This document shows, in pieces, positions 17,068-25,773 of a DNA stretch of 64,000 bases. The DNA lies in NCBI GenBank assembly GCA_002428985.1, contig DIYL01000026.1:172853-236852 (forward strand), in the 5' to 3' direction. Every line of letters starts with the position of its first letter. Position 1 is the first letter of the stretch. The notes beneath the pieces were generated by a model, which did not search any database, was not told where the DNA came from, and was given only the letters and a program-made list of their open reading frames with translations. This DNA is from Anaerolineales bacterium UBA6055 (GTDB lineage Bacteria; Chloroflexota; Anaerolineae; Aggregatilineales; Phototrophicaceae). Both the position numbers and the translations under genes were made by a program.

Positions 17068-18258
17068 GTGGACAGAAAACTCATTTTATCGATTGCCGCC
17101 ATCATATTTGGACGGCTTGTTATCAATATCACAAAACGTTTTCCCTACCCGTTTGTGTCGGCGATTGCCACTAATTTTGGTGTGACTGCCGCTAGCATCC
17201 AAAATGTAATCGCTCTTAACAACGCAACAGGTTTGCTTAGCCCTGTTTTTGGCACCATGTCAGAGCGATACGGTCGTAAACCGATCATGCTTGCGATGTT
17301 AGCTATGATGACCATTATGAGTTTCCTTGGAGCAATTTTTGCCGATTATGGAGTATTTGTTATCGTTCTATTTGCATTTGGAATCGGGAAGATTATTTAT
17401 GACCCAACATTCCAAGCTTATTTAGGAGACGTAATCCCATTCCATCGGCGTGCACGAATTATGGGGACTGCAGAACTCAGTTGGGCATTTTCTTTAATCA
17501 TCGCCGCCCCTGTTGTCGGATTTCTGCTTGATGCCAGTAATCTACAAGTCGTTTTCCTATTTCTAGGTATTTGTCTAGCACTCGGTACAATAGGAATTGC
17601 TATTTTTGTTGAGTCTGACGGTAAATCAAAAGACGAGCGCAAATCAATCAAAGTAATCAACCCAATTACCGCCTTCCAAGTCATCAGAAAACACCCCGCT
17701 GCTGTTTATGCATTAATATTCGCTATTTGCCTCACGATCTCTCATGAGATGTTTTTTATCAATTATGGCCTCTGGATGGAAAGTTCGTTTGACCTTGTTT
17801 TAACAGCTTTAGGGACTGTAACTGTCGTTATTGCTATCGCGGAAATTATCGGAGAATTTATCGTCATCACAATTGCCGATCGCGTCGGTACGAAACTCAC
17901 ATCGATGCTGGGAATGTTAGTCGCAGCCATCAGTTTTGCCATCATACCAAGTTTGACGTTTAGCTTACCTGTTGCGCTTTTTGGTATATTTATCATGTTT
18001 ATCGGCATCGAAACCGCTATTGTGGCATCTCTACCCCTCTTCACAGAGATTTTGCCGGATGCCCGCGCCATCATGATGAGTGCAAATATGGGCGCTCATG
18101 CGTTGGGACGTGTGATTGGCGCATTTATCGGCGGTTTCATCTATGCAACGACTGATGGTAATTTCGTGATTGTGGGTCTCTTTGCTGGAGTTATGGGCAT
18201 AATCGCCTTTTTTGTTATGTGGCGACTGATTCCAGTTGGAAAAGCAAAAGTCGCATAA
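17068..18258 (+). CDS. Major facilitator superfamily transporter
   Basis: A 396-residue integral membrane carrier with about 12 hydrophobic helices. The loop 2-3 signature is visible in GTMSERYGRKPIMLAML, matching the MFS G-x-x-x-D/E-R-x-G-R-K/R pattern. A shorter echo appears in the second half (TIADRVGTKLTSMLG). The start codon is GTG at 17068; no in-frame ATG gives the first helix. The Shine-Dalgarno match is weak. The substrate is unknown; the protein resembles drug or sugar efflux-type MFS carriers only in general architecture. Confidence 0.85.
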   Translation: MDRKLILSIAAIIFGRLVINITKRFPYPFVSAIATNFGVTAASIQNVIALNNATGLLSPVFGTMSERYGRKPIMLAMLAMMTIMSFLGAIFADYGVFVIVLFAFGIGKIIYDPTFQAYLGDVIPFHRRARIMGTAELSWAFSLIIAAPVVGFLLDASNLQVVFLFLGICLALGTIGIAIFVESDGKSKDERKSIKVINPITAFQVIRKHPAAVYALIFAICLTISHEMFFINYGLWMESSFDLVLTALGTVTVVIAIAEIIGEFIVITIADRVGTKLTSMLGMLVAAISFAIIPSLTFSLPVALFGIFIMFIGIETAIVASLPLFTEILPDARAIMMSANMGAHALGRVIGAFIGGFIYATTDGNFVIVGLFAGVMGIIAFFVMWRLIPVGKAKVA

Positions 18259-18390
18259 ACCGTTTATGTATCTCTAACGGCATTGTGTTAGGCTATGTGT
18301 GTTCAATCATAAGGGTAAGTAATGTCTTACCTTGACGTATAACCATGCCTACTCTACAATTTCAAATCGCAATTTTAAGCAGGAAAGTGT

Positions 18391-19728
18391 ATGTTTGAAA
18401 ATCTAACCCAAAGACTTGATACAGCATTTGATGGATTGCGTAAAGGCGGTCGTGTTAAAGAAGCTGATGTTAAAGCTGTCATGCGAGAAGTTCGTATGGC
18501 ATTGCTTGAAGCAGATGTCGCCTTACCAATCGTAAAAGACTTTGTCAAAGATGTGCGCGAACGCGCCGTCGGTGAGGAAGTCCATAAAGCCTTGAAACCC
18601 AGTGAACAGGTCGTCAAGATTATCCACGAAGAACTTGTGGAGATGCTTGGTGAACCCGGTAGACTGAGTTTTGCCGGTAGCAACAAACCACACACTATCA
18701 TGATGGTCGGTCTACAAGGTGCAGGTAAAACAACCAACACTGCTAAACTTGCGTTACATCTTCGCAATGAAGGTCGCAAACCGTTCTTGATAGCCGCGGA
18801 CACCTACCGTCCAGCCGCGGTTGACCAGCTTGTTACCCTCGCAAAACAAATTAATGTTCCGTATCACGAAGAAGGCACATCGGATACACCACCCGCCATT
18901 GTTAAACGGGGTATCCAAATTGCCAAAGATGCTGGTGCAGATGTTGTTTTGATTGATACGGCAGGTCGTCTCCAAGTCGATGATACAAAAATGCAAGAGT
19001 TGGAAGATATTAAGGACATTGCAAAACCTGCAGAAATCCTGCTCGTTGCTGATGCGATGACTGGGCAGGAAGCTGTTAACATTGCGCGAGGCTTTAACGG
19101 AAGTCTCGGTATTACAGGGCTTATTTTGACTCGTGTTGATGGTGATGCCCGTGGTGGTGCGGCCCTATCAATGCGTGCAGTCACTGGTGTGCCCATTAAG
19201 TTTATGGGGACAGGCGAGAAAGTTAGTGCTGAGACACTTGAAATTTTCCACCCTGATCGCATTGCCCAACGTATTCTCGGTATGGGCGATATTATGTCGT
19301 TTATCGAGAAAACTGAAGAATTATACGAGGAAGAAGAAGCTGAGCGTCTGCAACGAAAGATTATGCAGAATGAATTTACCCTTCAAGATTTCCTTGATCA
19401 GCTTCAGAAAATCAAAAAGATGGGTCCACTCGGCAAAGTCATGGGGATGATTCCTGGCATGTCTAAGATGCAACTCCAAGCGGAAATCGATGACGAAGAC
19501 ATCGAAAAACGTATCCGTAAGGTTGAAGCCATCATCAATTCTATGACACCCGAAGAACGTGAAAAACCAAAAATTCTAAAAGCAAGTCGCAAGAAACGGA
19601 TCGCAGCCGGCAGCGGTGTCGAGGTTCGTGATGTTAATGAGCTACTCAAGCAATTCCGACAAATGAGCAAACTCATGACTCAAATCAGTAAAGGTAAAAT
19701 GCCCAATATTCCTGGCTTAAATATGTAA
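18391..19728 (+). CDS. ffh: Signal recognition particle GTPase Ffh
   Basis: Ffh binds signal sequences and the 4.5S RNA and docks with FtsY to target membrane proteins. The 445-residue protein has an N-terminal four-helix N domain (1-90), a GTPase G domain with P-loop GLQGAGKTT (107-115), DTYRPAAVDQL, DTAGR and a TRVDGDARGG motif, and an M domain (about 300-445) ending MPNIPGLNM. It starts the canonical ffh-rpsP-khpA-rimM series. AGGAAAG precedes the ATG. No SRP RNA gene was recognised nearby. Confidence 0.97.
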   Translation: MFENLTQRLDTAFDGLRKGGRVKEADVKAVMREVRMALLEADVALPIVKDFVKDVRERAVGEEVHKALKPSEQVVKIIHEELVEMLGEPGRLSFAGSNKPHTIMMVGLQGAGKTTNTAKLALHLRNEGRKPFLIAADTYRPAAVDQLVTLAKQINVPYHEEGTSDTPPAIVKRGIQIAKDAGADVVLIDTAGRLQVDDTKMQELEDIKDIAKPAEILLVADAMTGQEAVNIARGFNGSLGITGLILTRVDGDARGGAALSMRAVTGVPIKFMGTGEKVSAETLEIFHPDRIAQRILGMGDIMSFIEKTEELYEEEEAERLQRKIMQNEFTLQDFLDQLQKIKKMGPLGKVMGMIPGMSKMQLQAEIDDEDIEKRIRKVEAIINSMTPEEREKPKILKASRKKRIAAGSGVEVRDVNELLKQFRQMSKLMTQISKGKMPNIPGLNM

Positions 19729-19761
19729 AGCCATCTAATACCCTTAGGAGAATGACATAAC

Positions 19762-20172
19762 ATGGTTCGTATTCGTCTACGCCGTCAAGGCTTAAAAGGT
19801 CAACCCAGCTATCGTATCGTTGTCATCGACAAACGCAAAGCACGTAATGCTGGTTATCTTGAAAATATTGGTTACTTCAACCCACGTACCCGCCCTAACA
19901 CTGAAGTAATCCAAGAAGATCGTGCACTATACTGGTTGAGTGTTGGCGCACAACCCAGCGATCGCGTCAAAACTATTATGCAACACACTGGCACATGGGC
20001 ACGCTTCGAACGTCTTCGTGCAGGTGAAAGCATGGAAGACCTTGTTAAAGAAGCTGAAGAAAACAAAGCTGAATTACCAAGCCCACGTACTAACTATCCA
20101 GCACCAGGCGATGGTGAAAGCAAAATCAAAGCACGCGAAGTTGCTAAACTCGCTGCTGAAGAAGAAGCATAA
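19762..20172 (+). CDS. rpsP: Ribosomal protein bS16
   Basis: Small-subunit ribosomal protein of the 30S body. The conserved bS16 core occupies the first 85 residues (MVRIRLRRQGLKGQPSYRI start, IGYFNPRTRP, and the ALYWLSVGAQPSDRV block). The protein is 136 residues, longer than the common 80 to 90, because of an acidic and lysine-rich C-terminal tail of about 45 residues that ends AAEEEA. It lies 33 bp after ffh with AGGAG upstream, and 12 bp before khpA. Confidence 0.96.
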   Translation: MVRIRLRRQGLKGQPSYRIVVIDKRKARNAGYLENIGYFNPRTRPNTEVIQEDRALYWLSVGAQPSDRVKTIMQHTGTWARFERLRAGESMEDLVKEAEENKAELPSPRTNYPAPGDGESKIKAREVAKLAAEEEA

Positions 20173-20184
20173 GGTCTAACCCGT

Positions 20185-20439
20185 ATGGAAGAAGACCTCG
20201 TACAATATATTGCTGAAAATCTGGTCAATGACCCAGAACAAGTCAATATCAATCGCAAAGAGACCAATCGCTCAATTGTTCTCGAATTGTCTGTTGCATC
20301 GGATGATATGGGGCGTGTGATTGGTCGTAATGGGCGTGTTGCAAATTCAATTCGTGCATTATTACGTGCGTTGCCCTCGCAAGATGAGGGTAAAGGCCGT
20401 AATCGCCGCAGTAAACGAATTATTTTAGAAATTGAGTAA
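20185..20439 (+). CDS. khpA: KH-domain RNA-binding protein KhpA
   Basis: A small, 84-residue single KH-domain protein. The GxxG loop is seen as GRNG within GRVIGRNGRVANSIRALLRA. In other bacteria KhpA (YlqC) pairs with KhpB to bind RNAs affecting cell elongation and division. The position between rpsP and rimM is the standard one. The end reads into the rimM start region with no gap to speak of. Confidence 0.92.
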   Translation: MEEDLVQYIAENLVNDPEQVNINRKETNRSIVLELSVASDDMGRVIGRNGRVANSIRALLRALPSQDEGKGRNRRSKRIILEIE

Positions 20440-20440
20440 T

Positions 20441-20983
20441 ATGCCACGAGATACACGCAAGCATCCAGAATATCTCATTTTAGGTGAAATCTTGCGTCCA
20501 CACGGGGTACGCGGTGAGCTACGAATGCGCATTGTCACTGACTACCCCGAACGTCTTCATGAACTGAAGAAACTCTATCTCGGCAAGTCCACTTCAGACA
20601 AAAATCTGGAGACTGTTCGTCTGAAGAGCGTACGTTTTCACAAAGACTATGCTCTCCTGACACTCAATGGTATATCCGATCGTAATCAAGCTGATACACT
20701 CCGTGGGAAGATGGTCATGATCGGTATTGAAGATGCTGTTCCTTTAGAAGATGGTGAATACTATCTATTTGAACTCATCGGATTAAGAGTTGTTGCAGAT
20801 GGCGAAGAAATCGGTGAAATTACTGAAGTACTCCAAACAGGTGCAAATGACGTTTATATAGTCGACGGTTCGCGTTATGGAGAATTACTCATTCCGGCAC
20901 ATGATGAGACAATCATCAATCTCGATTTCGATACCGAAACCGTTACAATGACATTACCAGAGGGTTTACTTCCTTCAGAGTAA
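20441..20983 (+). CDS. rimM: 16S rRNA processing protein RimM
   Basis: RimM assists 30S maturation, binding uS19 and the 16S rRNA head region. With the ATG at 20441 it is 180 residues. The N-terminal RimM domain starts LGEILRPHGVRGELRMRI and the PRC-barrel domain follows from about residue 95 (DGEYYLFELIGLRVVADGEEIG). ELLIPAHDE and the final MTLPEGLL are typical of the C-terminus. A TTG at 20432 could extend it by three residues and overlap khpA, but the ATG is preferred. In many bacteria trmD and rplS follow; here they do not. Confidence 0.94.
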   Translation: MPRDTRKHPEYLILGEILRPHGVRGELRMRIVTDYPERLHELKKLYLGKSTSDKNLETVRLKSVRFHKDYALLTLNGISDRNQADTLRGKMVMIGIEDAVPLEDGEYYLFELIGLRVVADGEEIGEITEVLQTGANDVYIVDGSRYGELLIPAHDETIINLDFDTETVTMTLPEGLLPSE

Positions 20984-20997
20984 ATCATAATCATAAC

Positions 20998-21027
20998 TTG
21001 ACAATAAAATTCCCTTCCTGATATGCT
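20998..21027 (+). promoter_or_regulatory. Predicted dprA promoter
   Basis: A perfect -35 TTGACA (20998-21003), an 18-bp spacer and a -10 TATGCT (21022-21027) lie 31 bp before the dprA start, suggesting that dprA is not simply read through from rimM. Confidence 0.5.
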
Positions 21028-21058
21028 CATGTCGCATATGGTTTATTAATGGTATTCA

Positions 21059-22159
21059 ATGCGACAGAATAACAAACAACAATTTTGGCTTGGTTTACAT
21101 CTCATTCCACGATTTGGAATTGCAAGCATTCTACAGTTTCTGCAACCATTCAATAATGATGTTGAAGCCTTATGGAATGCGTCTCAAAAACAGTTAATCG
21201 CATTCGATTTACCTCCAAAACTTATAGAGCAATTCATCCATAGTCGCGCATCTATTGACCTACAAGCCGAGATGAATAAGGTCTATAAACATGATGCACA
21301 CCTCATCACAATGGATGATGGTCTATATCCAGATTTGTTAAGGTCTATTACTGATCCGCCACCGTTACTTTACGTGAAAGGACAAATCACAGCCAGCGAT
21401 GACAAATGTCTAGCCATCATCGGGACACGTAAACCGAGTAAATACGGTTGGGACGTTGCCCATCAACTCGCGTTTCATCTGACACAACAAAATGTGACGA
21501 TTGTATCGGGATTGGCTCAAGGTGTAGATTCTGCAGCACACCGTGGAGCATTGACTGGTGGTGGGCGTACGATAGGTGTTATGGCAACAGGCATCGACAA
21601 GATTTATCCAAGCGAAAATAGTGACATTGCTGAAGAAATTATCAGACAGGGAGCCTTAATTACAGAAATGCCAATTGGGACAGCACCACTTGGTAAGAAC
21701 TTCCCTCGTCGGAATCGTATAATTAGCGGATTGTCTTTAGGTGTATTGGTAGCTGAAGCACCTGAAAAAAGTGGAACACTAATTACAGTCACATCCGCCA
21801 ATGAGCAAGGGCGTGATGTTTTTGCTGTCCCACATAACATTTTTAGCAAAACAGGACGAGGAACCAATAAACTTATTCAAGATGGAGCAAAATTAGTTAT
21901 GCGGGTCAGTGATGTTTTAGATGAACTCAACCTTACACATATCAATACACAAACCCGCATCGAAACAGAAAAAATTCAGCCTGAAAATGACATTGAAATA
22001 CAAGTCTTAGATCAACTCGGAGCTGATCCAATCCATGTTGATGAAATTGTGCGCATGACCCATTTACCTATCCAGCAAGTTACCAGCACATTGGCTATCT
22101 TAGAACTAAAAGGTCTTGCAGAGGTTGCAGGACCTATGCAATACTGTCTGGCTCGGTAA
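21059..22159 (+). CDS. dprA: DNA-processing protein DprA
   Basis: DprA (Smf) protects incoming single-stranded DNA and loads RecA during natural transformation. The 366-residue protein has an N-terminal helix-hairpin-helix/SAM-like region (1-70), the DprA Rossmann domain (about 85-285) with AIIGTRKPSKYG, IVSGLAQGVDSAAHRGAL, ITEMPIGTAPLGKNFPRRNR and GRDVFAVP motifs, and a C-terminal winged-helix domain (about 305-366, DPIHVDEIVRMTHLPIQQV). The only competence-related gene visible here, it is common in bacteria without proven competence. The ATG at 21059 lacks a strong Shine-Dalgarno. Confidence 0.95.
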   Translation: MRQNNKQQFWLGLHLIPRFGIASILQFLQPFNNDVEALWNASQKQLIAFDLPPKLIEQFIHSRASIDLQAEMNKVYKHDAHLITMDDGLYPDLLRSITDPPPLLYVKGQITASDDKCLAIIGTRKPSKYGWDVAHQLAFHLTQQNVTIVSGLAQGVDSAAHRGALTGGGRTIGVMATGIDKIYPSENSDIAEEIIRQGALITEMPIGTAPLGKNFPRRNRIISGLSLGVLVAEAPEKSGTLITVTSANEQGRDVFAVPHNIFSKTGRGTNKLIQDGAKLVMRVSDVLDELNLTHINTQTRIETEKIQPENDIEIQVLDQLGADPIHVDEIVRMTHLPIQQVTSTLAILELKGLAEVAGPMQYCLAR

Positions 22160-22179
22160 CCAAACAAACGAGGAAAGCT

Positions 22180-23265
22180 ATGGATAACTATTATGCAGTG
22201 ATTATGGCTGGTGGACAAGGCACACGACTTTGGCCGATGAGCCGATCAGGCATACCTAAACAACTTCTACCTCTCATTGATGAGTATTCCATGTTCCAAA
22301 CCAGCTTAAAGCGGCTCGAAAGTGTATTTAACGACGATCATATTTTTGTTGTCACGACCGAAGGTTACGCTAAAGAGTTACAGGCTGATGCACCTAACAT
22401 ACCAGCAGAGAATTACATTATTGAACCATACGGTAAAAATACAGCGCCAGCATTAGGGTTGGCACTAGCATATATTCACACCAAAAATCCAGAAGCGACT
22501 GTAGCTATTCTGACAGCAGATCATCATATAGCTAATGAAGAAAAATTCTGCAAATTGTTAGAATCTGCATACGAAGTTGCACAAGGTAATAGAATTGTTA
22601 CTCTTGGTATTTCGCCGTCATTCCCATCAACAGGATTCGGCTATATTCAACAGGGAGATGAAATTGGTCAATCTGGTGATTTCACCGTTTATCAATCAAA
22701 ACGGTTTACTGAAAAACCCGATATCGTAAGAGCAACGCAGTTTCTAGCGTCTGGCAAATATAGCTGGAATTCGGGTATGTTTATTTGGAAAGTATCTGAT
22801 GCTCTCCAAGACCTTGAACAACACCAACCTGCCATGTATGCTTTACTCACCTATTTGCAAAAGACTTTTGACACGCCAGACTATAAAGAAAAGCTAATTG
22901 ACATCTGGGAAAAGATGCCAAAGTTGTCAATTGATTTTGCGATTATGGAAAAAGCTGATAATATCGCAGTGATACCTGTTGACATTGGATGGAGCGATGT
23001 CGGCAGTTGGGCTTCGCTGTATGATATCCTTCCACAGGATAAGTTTGGTAATTGCATAAAAGGTGAAGCCTCCGATAATACGGTCATTCTGGATACGCGT
23101 AATACACTTGTATACAGCAACCGCCTGACAGTCACTATCGGTGTTGAAGATATTGTCGTCGTTGACACTGACGATGTTATTCTTGTCTGCCATAAAGACC
23201 GCACACAGGAAGTAAAAGACGTTGTAAACTATCTTAAAGATAATGGTAATGAAGAGTATCTATAA
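22180..23265 (+). CDS. manC: Mannose-1-phosphate guanylyltransferase
   Basis: Makes GDP-mannose from mannose-1-phosphate and GTP, for glycan synthesis. The 361-residue protein has the nucleotidyltransferase signature AGGQGTRLWPMSRSGIPKQ near residues 10-28, TADHHI near 108, FTEKPD and the YSWNSGMFIWK block, and a C-terminal beta-helix region with VPVDIGWSDVGSW. It lacks the fused phosphomannose isomerase domain of ManC/AlgA type II enzymes. GAGGAAAG precedes the ATG. It could feed the glycosyltransferases elsewhere in the window. Confidence 0.92.
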   Translation: MDNYYAVIMAGGQGTRLWPMSRSGIPKQLLPLIDEYSMFQTSLKRLESVFNDDHIFVVTTEGYAKELQADAPNIPAENYIIEPYGKNTAPALGLALAYIHTKNPEATVAILTADHHIANEEKFCKLLESAYEVAQGNRIVTLGISPSFPSTGFGYIQQGDEIGQSGDFTVYQSKRFTEKPDIVRATQFLASGKYSWNSGMFIWKVSDALQDLEQHQPAMYALLTYLQKTFDTPDYKEKLIDIWEKMPKLSIDFAIMEKADNIAVIPVDIGWSDVGSWASLYDILPQDKFGNCIKGEASDNTVILDTRNTLVYSNRLTVTIGVEDIVVVDTDDVILVCHKDRTQEVKDVVNYLKDNGNEEYL

Positions 23266-23301
23266 TATCATCTCGCAAATCAACAGATATAAGGGAAGGG
23301 C

Positions 23302-25632
23302 ATGAGCGACGATAAATTACAAGCATACTGTGTAAAATGTAAAGCCATGCGAGACATAGTAGACCCGGAGGCGACCTATACTAAAACTGGCGCACCCGCA
23401 ACCAAAGGAACTTGCGGTGTATGTGGGACTAAGCTATTTCGCATGGGGGAAACACCTGCACATGCCAATGTTCCAAAACCGGAAATCATAGAAAAGCCGC
23501 AACGCAAAAAGAAGAAAAAAGCAAAAAAGAAGAAAAAAGCAAAGCGTAATGTCGGCAAACTTGTAATCGTAGAATCGCCTGCAAAAGCGCGTAGTATTGG
23601 TGGTTTCCTCGGCAAAGGCTATACTGTCATGTCATCAAAAGGACATGTCCGCGATTTGCTTAAAACAACGCTATCAGTTGATGTCGAAAACGAATTTGAA
23701 CCACGCTATCGCGTGCCAAATGACAAACGTACAGTTGTCAAAGAACTTAAAGCTGCAGCTAAAGATGCTGACGAAATCTTCCTCGCAACTGACCCTGACC
23801 GTGAAGGTGAGGCAATTGCATGGCATCTTGTTGCAGCTGCTGAGATGCCAGAGGACAATATAAAACGAGTCGTATTCCATGAAATTACGGATACTGCTGT
23901 CGAAGACGCATTTTCACATCCACGTGAAATTAACATGGATTTGGTCAATGCACAACAAGCACGCCGTATTTTGGACCGCCTTGTCGGTTATAACATCACC
24001 GAATTACTCTGGGACAAGGTCCGTAATCGTTTATCAGCAGGTCGTGTTCAGAGTATTGCATTGCGTTTTGTCGTTGAGCGTGAGAAAGAAATCGATGCAT
24101 TCACACCGGTTGAATACTGGTCTATTGATGCATTAATGGGTAAGAAGAACATCAAAGGCAAAAAAGGCGAATTTACCGCTCGCCTTGCAAAAATCAATAG
24201 AGAAGATCCTGTATTGGGTAGTGAGGACGTTGTTAATCCAATTATCGAAACATTGGAGAAAAGCGTTTATATCGTTGATAGTGTCAAACGGGGTACGCGC
24301 CAACGCCGCCCATCTGCTCCATTCACAACCAGTACCCTCCAACAGGAAGCATCGCGCCGGATTAATTTCAACGCACGTCGGACCATGCAGATTGCTCAAC
24401 AACTTTATGAGGGTATTGATATTGGCGAAGGCAAATCCGTCGGTTTAATCACTTATATGCGTACTGATTCTTTGAGCGTGTCAGATCAAGCCCAATCAGA
24501 AGCACGGGGTTATATCCGTGCGAACTTTGGCAAAGAATTCACACCAGATAAACCACGCCAGTATAAGACTAAAGCCAAAGGGGCACAAGAAGCACATGAG
24601 GCGATTCGCCCTACGAGTGTCTTGCGCCCACCTGCACAAATGAAAGAATATCTATCGCGTGATCAATTCCGTCTATATAAACTCATATGGGAACGCTTTG
24701 TAGCTAGCCAGATGTCAAATGCAGTGTATGACACCATTCGCGTTGAAATTAAAGCGGGTTTGACTGAAAATAACACACCTTATCTCTTCCGTGCATCGGG
24801 TAGCAAGCTCAAGTTTGCAGGTTTCCTTGCATTATATGAGGATGCAAAAGACGAAGATGCTACAGAAGATGATGATGAAGGTCGTATTTTCCCTGACCTT
24901 GAGGATGGTGAAAAGTTAGACATGCGTCAACTATTCCCAGAACAGCATTTCACACAACCACCGCCGCGTTATACAGAGGCTTCATTAGTCAAGGCTCTAG
25001 AAGACAATGGCATTGGGCGCCCAAGTACATATGCACCAACTGTCGCGGTTATCCAAAGCCGGGACTATGTCAACAAAGAGGACAAACGTCTTGTCCCTAC
25101 CGAAACAGGTGTACTAGTGAGTGATCTGCTAGCAGAATACTTCAAAGACGAAATGGACTATACTTTCACAGCAAAGATGGAAGATCAGCTCGACGAAGTC
25201 TCAGAAGGTAAAGTCGATTGGCGACCTGTCCTCGGAGAATTCTATAACCCGTTTGAAAAACGCCTGATCAATGCACGTGAAAATATGCCGAAACAAGTCC
25301 AAGAAGAATTTGTAGGACGCACCTGCCCTACCTGTGGTACAGGCGATTTGCTCATCAAATACGGACGTTGGGGCAAGTTCATCGGTTGTTCTAATTATCC
25401 AGAATGCCGTCACACCGAGCAATATCTAGAACTTACCGGACACGTGTGTCCTGTGTGTGGTGATGAACATGGTGGCGTAGTCGTCGCCAGACGCACTCGC
25501 AAAGGGCGCCAGTTCTTCGGCTGTAACCGTTATCCTGACTGTGAATTTTCGGCATGGAAATTGCCTAAAGACCTCAAGAAAATTGAGGATGAACCAGATA
25601 CAGAAGAAAGCAAAGAACGCTCAATTAGCTAA
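23302..25632 (+). CDS. topA: DNA topoisomerase I with N-terminal zinc-ribbon fusion
   Basis: Type IA topoisomerase relaxing negative supercoils; 776 residues. An unusual N-terminal extension of about 84 residues precedes the enzyme. Residues 1-50 form a four-cysteine ribbon (Cys10, Cys13, Cys38, Cys41) resembling the small DUF5679 domain, and residues 66-82 are a lysine-rich linker made by an exact 18-bp tandem duplication. The Toprim domain then starts at GKLVIVESPAKARSIGGFLG. The catalytic tyrosine is Tyr385 in ITYMRTDSL. Two C-terminal topoisomerase zinc fingers follow: CPTCGTGDLL with CSNYPEC, and CPVCGDEHGG with CNRYPDC. AAGGGAAGGG precedes the ATG, so the extension belongs to the reading frame. 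A hairpin at 25687 probably ends the transcript. Confidence 0.96.
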   Translation: MSDDKLQAYCVKCKAMRDIVDPEATYTKTGAPATKGTCGVCGTKLFRMGETPAHANVPKPEIIEKPQRKKKKKAKKKKKAKRNVGKLVIVESPAKARSIGGFLGKGYTVMSSKGHVRDLLKTTLSVDVENEFEPRYRVPNDKRTVVKELKAAAKDADEIFLATDPDREGEAIAWHLVAAAEMPEDNIKRVVFHEITDTAVEDAFSHPREINMDLVNAQQARRILDRLVGYNITELLWDKVRNRLSAGRVQSIALRFVVEREKEIDAFTPVEYWSIDALMGKKNIKGKKGEFTARLAKINREDPVLGSEDVVNPIIETLEKSVYIVDSVKRGTRQRRPSAPFTTSTLQQEASRRINFNARRTMQIAQQLYEGIDIGEGKSVGLITYMRTDSLSVSDQAQSEARGYIRANFGKEFTPDKPRQYKTKAKGAQEAHEAIRPTSVLRPPAQMKEYLSRDQFRLYKLIWERFVASQMSNAVYDTIRVEIKAGLTENNTPYLFRASGSKLKFAGFLALYEDAKDEDATEDDDEGRIFPDLEDGEKLDMRQLFPEQHFTQPPPRYTEASLVKALEDNGIGRPSTYAPTVAVIQSRDYVNKEDKRLVPTETGVLVSDLLAEYFKDEMDYTFTAKMEDQLDEVSEGKVDWRPVLGEFYNPFEKRLINARENMPKQVQEEFVGRTCPTCGTGDLLIKYGRWGKFIGCSNYPECRHTEQYLELTGHVCPVCGDEHGGVVVARRTRKGRQFFGCNRYPDCEFSAWKLPKDLKKIEDEPDTEESKERSIS
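23506..23541 (+). repeat. Exact 18-bp tandem duplication in topA linker
   Basis: Two identical 18-bp units (23506-23523 and 23524-23541), in frame, each coding Lys5-Ala. They make the basic linker between the zinc ribbon and the Toprim domain. Confidence 0.9.
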
Positions 25633-25649
25633 CAATTGAGGTTTTCGCT

Positions 25650-25678
25650 TTGCGTTTAAACGCAACCATCGTTATACT
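25650..25678 (+). promoter_or_regulatory. 16-bp palindrome followed by a -10-like box
   Basis: TTGCGTTTAAACGCAA (25650-25665) is a perfect 16-bp palindrome. TATACT (25673-25678) lies 8 bp downstream, and the palindrome occupies where a -35 box would be. It could be an operator over the promoter of the proline-rich membrane-protein gene, but the hairpin at 25687 would then lie in the leader. Alternatively it is a remnant of the topA 3' end. Confidence 0.35.
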
Positions 25679-25686
25679 GAATAAAA

Positions 25687-25722
25687 GTGTGGCATAACTT
25701 AGTTGTTGTGCCACATTATTTT
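25687..25722 (+). terminator. Probable terminator of topA
   Basis: TGTGGCA (25688-25694) pairs with TGCCACA (25709-25715) around a 14-nt loop, followed by TTATTTTG. It lies 55 bp after the topA stop codon. Confidence 0.5.
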
Positions 25723-25773
25723 GAGTAGAATAATATTGATTGGGTTATTCATCGACTTGAAAGGTCGTTATTT

